Assembly (NCBI GenBank): GCA_945878515.1
Contig: CAMCTL010000158.1
Span: 1 to 7,399 of the forward strand
Direction of reading: 5' to 3'
Length of the DNA: 7,399 nt
Source: Flavobacterium psychrophilum
Lineage (GTDB): Bacteria > Bacteroidota > Bacteroidia > Flavobacteriales > Flavobacteriaceae
Shown here: piece after piece, positions 4,818 to 7,399 of the stretch
Position numbering within the stretch: the first letter of the stretch is position 1
Layout of the letters: the number at the start of each line of letters is the position of its first letter
Made by a program: the position numbers and the translations under genes
The notes under the pieces: model-generated
The model's database searches: none
Told to the model about the DNA's origin: nothing
The model's input: the letters and a program-made list of their open reading frames with translations, nothing else

Positions 4818-7322
4818 TTAAAACCTCATATTCACCTTCACATTAAAAACGCGTGTGGTCATATAATTTGGAATAGCGTATTGATTTTTAGAATAGACAT
4901 CACGAACCCAAGTATTGGTAATCGCATTTTGATTGTCGAAAAGGTTGAAAATTTCCAATCCAACGGCCAATTCTTTGAAACTTCGCAACCATTTTTTTGA
5001 GGATGGGTTTTGAGTATCAATCAGCACTTTAAAAAAACCAACATCCGCACGACGGTAATCTCTTAATCTGTTTTGATACAAATAAGGGTCAGCATAAGAC
5101 GGCGAACCTCCTGGTAATCCTGTGTTGTAAACCAGATTTAAATATAATTTTAGAGTTGGAATCTTCGGCATATAATCTTGAAATAAAAGCGCAAATTTTA
5201 ATCTTTGATCCGTTGGTCTCGAGATAAACCCTTTGTTATCGATGTTTTCTTCTGTTTTCAAATAACCAAAACTAAACCAAGATTCGGTTCCAGGAACAAA
5301 TTCGCCATTCAATCTATAATCAAATCCTTGCGAGTATGCTTTGGCATTATTGCTGGCAGCATATCGAATACGCACATTATCCAAAGTATATGGATTGACG
5401 TCCGACAAGGATTTATAATACAATTCCGAAACCATTTTGAAAGGACGATTCCACATTTTGAAACTATAATCATTGCTCAAAACGATATGAATCGATTGTT
5501 GCGCTTTAACATCAGGTTGAACAACGCCATTGGCATCACGCAATTCGCGATAAGACGGCGGTTGATGATACAATCCTCCAGAAATCCTGAAAAACATATC
5601 TTTTTCCCATTTTGGCTTTAAAGAAAATTGTGCTCTTTGACTAATTACTGTTTGGTTGTGGAGATTACTACCCGAAAATTGCCATAAAATTATTTTACCA
5701 TTTCCATCCAAATTATCATCTGGAATTTGCCAAGAGTGCATTCTCACACCAGCATTCATCCAAATTTCATTTGTGCCTATATATCCTTTTCTACTCCATT
5801 GCACATAACCAGAAAACCGGTTGATGTCAGCAAAATTGGTTGCTCTCACGTTTTGATATGGAACTAATGGACCGGTATAAGGCATATAGGGTTGGTCATT
5901 TTTAGGCAAGAACTTTGGTGGATTTAGTGAAAACCCAGCCGAATCAATCACTTCCCATTCTATCACTCGATCCCGAATGGATTCGCGCGTATATTTTGCT
6001 CCCCATTCGAATAGGTTTTTTTTGAAATTGTGAATTCCTTTCAATTCAGTGTTGATAATTAAGGCATCTAAATCATTTCTTGCGTGGTTGAGCTGCGAAC
6101 CAATTCCTCTCGTAAAAGCTACATCGCCAAAATTTTCAGAACCAAAATTAGAATCCACTTCGCCCAAACGGTATTGTGCTAAAATATCAAAGTATTCTTG
6201 TTCTTTTGTGTGATAAGCTGAAGCAATCAATTTGTATGTAGCGTTCTTCGAGGCAGTATAGGTAGATTTTACTGCGCCAAAAACAGTAGTGTATTTATCC
6301 TTTTCCTGACCTTCATAAAAAATTAACAACGCCATTGGATCTTGGATTGTTCCAAAATTAGTTTGCCTTGTCAAAGGTTGGTATTTATAATCATTAGAAG
6401 AAATATTACCCAAAAAACTGAATTCCCATTTGTCGGAAGACTTGAAATTGACATTGGTTTGAATATCAGCAAATACGGGTGTAAAATTGGTTTGCGTTTC
6501 TTGGCTATTGACCAAAAGCGAATTATTGCGATAGCGAATTCCATTGACCGTTGACCATTTTCCGTCCTTAGAAACTGCATCAACAGCTAAGCTAGCGCCT
6601 AGTAAACTCGCCTCTGCAACCGCTGCGAATTGTGTTGCGGTTCGATAAGTAATATCTAAAACCGACGATAATTTATCTCCGTACTTGGACTGAAATCCTC
6701 CAGCCGAGAAATCAACATTCTGAACCAAATCAGTATTAGTAAAACTCAAACCTTCTTGTTGACCGCTACGAATCAAAAACGGACGATAAACTTCTATTTC
6801 ATTAACATACACCAAATTTTCGTCATAATTTCCACCACGAACGGCATATTGCGTACTCAATTCATTATTGGAATTTACACCTGGTAAGGATTTCAAAATA
6901 TTTTCGACTCCTGGATTGGCTCCCGGAATTTTCCGAATGGTTTCCGGCTCTAAAACTGTTATTCCTTGAACCCTTTTTTTGTTATTTATTGTAATGATAA
7001 CTTCGCCAATTTGCTCCAAAGTGTCATTCATAACCAAATTGAATTCGTAGTCTTCATCTGGTTTTAAAGTAACAGCAACTATGGCTTTTTTCAAAGAAAT
7101 ATGCGAAAAAACAACAACAACTTTCTTCCGAGCAGGAATCTTTAACAGGTAAAAACCGTTGGCGTTTGATTGTGTTCCCTCGCCTTGGCAAGATACATTT
7201 ACGTTAGCAACCGGTTGATTATTTTTATCAAGAATAACTCCTTTAATACTAGCAGATTGAGCAGATGCCATAAATCCGTAACAGAAGAAAATGAAAACAA
7301 GTAATATTCTATTTAAACTCAA
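4818..7322 (-). CDS. TonB-dependent outer-membrane receptor with carboxypeptidase-regulatory-like domain
   Basis: Outer-membrane active transporter powered by TonB-ExbBD; substrate unknown. From TTG 7322 the protein has 834 residues: signal peptide 1-22 (starts MSLNR, ends MASAQ), a CarboxypepD_reg-like beta-sandwich at about 23-105 (SASIKGVILDKNNQPVANV, ANGFYLL), a plug domain at about 115-227 with the conserved stretch QYAVRGGNYDENLVYVNEIE (158-177), and a 22-strand-type barrel to the C-terminal VNMRF, whose final Phe is typical of outer-membrane proteins. No SusD gene adjoins it within the window, so it is not shown to be a SusC-type glycan importer. The frame stays open upstream to the window edge without an ATG; a TTG at 7370 would add 16 residues, but that codon overlaps a promoter-like motif and gives an oversized signal peptide, so I prefer 7322. 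The only early in-frame ATG (7271) would destroy the signal peptide. The gene is transcribed toward the T9SS gene and ends at a strong terminator. Confidence 0.9.
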   Translation of the reverse strand: MSLNRILLVFIFFCYGFMASAQSASIKGVILDKNNQPVANVNVSCQGEGTQSNANGFYLLKIPARKKVVVVFSHISLKKAIVAVTLKPDEDYEFNLVMNDTLEQIGEVIITINNKKRVQGITVLEPETIRKIPGANPGVENILKSLPGVNSNNELSTQYAVRGGNYDENLVYVNEIEVYRPFLIRSGQQEGLSFTNTDLVQNVDFSAGGFQSKYGDKLSSVLDITYRTATQFAAVAEASLLGASLAVDAVSKDGKWSTVNGIRYRNNSLLVNSQETQTNFTPVFADIQTNVNFKSSDKWEFSFLGNISSNDYKYQPLTRQTNFGTIQDPMALLIFYEGQEKDKYTTVFGAVKSTYTASKNATYKLIASAYHTKEQEYFDILAQYRLGEVDSNFGSENFGDVAFTRGIGSQLNHARNDLDALIINTELKGIHNFKKNLFEWGAKYTRESIRDRVIEWEVIDSAGFSLNPPKFLPKNDQPYMPYTGPLVPYQNVRATNFADINRFSGYVQWSRKGYIGTNEIWMNAGVRMHSWQIPDDNLDGNGKIILWQFSGSNLHNQTVISQRAQFSLKPKWEKDMFFRISGGLYHQPPSYRELRDANGVVQPDVKAQQSIHIVLSNDYSFKMWNRPFKMVSELYYKSLSDVNPYTLDNVRIRYAASNNAKAYSQGFDYRLNGEFVPGTESWFSFGYLKTEENIDNKGFISRPTDQRLKFALLFQDYMPKIPTLKLYLNLVYNTGLPGGSPSYADPYLYQNRLRDYRRADVGFFKVLIDTQNPSSKKWLRSFKELAVGLEIFNLFDNQNAITNTWVRDVYSKNQYAIPNYMTTRVFNVKVNMRF

Positions 7323-7367
7323 AGGAATTTGATTTTTAATTTTTTTGACTTCTAAAAAATTTAGTTT

Positions 7368-7375
7368 CAAAGATA
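7368..7375 (-). promoter_or_regulatory. Candidate -7 element of the TonB receptor promoter
   Basis: On the minus strand this reads TATCTTTG, a full match to the Bacteroidota -7 consensus TAnnTTTG. Transcription would begin near 7361, about 40 bases before the preferred TTG start at 7322, with an A-rich leader. The -33 TTG would fall at about 7393-7401, at the window edge, and no TTG is seen in the part that is visible, so only half of the promoter can be judged. Confidence 0.45.
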
Positions 7376-7399
7376 GTAGAATTCCCCAAATTATCTTCT

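Noticed and set aside
4818..7322. SusC-type glycan receptor paired with a SusD lipoprotein
   Set aside because: No SusD-like gene adjoins it in the window, the protein is shorter than typical SusC (about 1000 residues), and the neighbour at 4160-4771 is a T9SS cargo, not a lipoprotein.

Overview
The window reads as chromosomal DNA of a Bacteroidota bacterium, most likely Flavobacterium or a close relative. The grounds are the AT-rich composition, the absence of Shine-Dalgarno sequences before starts, a secreted protein with a C-terminal type IX secretion (T9SS) sorting domain, a TonB-dependent receptor with an N-terminal carboxypeptidase-regulatory-like domain, matches to the Bacteroidota promoter pattern (TTG, 17-23 bases, TAnnTTTG), and an AGATTnn heptamer repeat of a kind I recall from flavobacterial intergenic DNA. 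The genus is inferred, not proven.

Layout: 1-1299 (+) is the 3' three quarters of a phosphohexomutase gene whose start lies left of the window. A hairpin (1324-1357) separates it from 1378-3204 (+), a complete MsbA-like ABC exporter half-transporter. From 3205 to 4159 there is almost 1 kb without a convincing gene. It holds a heptamer repeat at the exporter stop codon, a possible 71-residue ORF, several inverted repeats, three AAATTT tracts spaced 11 bp apart and a candidate promoter. Then 4160-4771 (+) encodes a small secreted protein of unknown function with a T9SS sorting domain. A compact two-way hairpin terminator (4780-4816) closes it against the convergent 4818-7322 (-) gene for an outer-membrane TonB-dependent receptor.

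The mutase (sugar-phosphate precursors) and the exporter (probably lipid or glycolipid) could both serve envelope biogenesis, and they lie in the same direction. The small T9SS cargo and the receptor are both envelope proteins but are convergent and separately transcribed, so proximity alone does not link them. No CRISPR array, transposase, tRNA, rRNA or defence system is visible. I do not see a new multi-gene system. The least explained parts are the gene-poor 3205-4159 stretch and the roughly 105-residue central domain of the T9SS protein.
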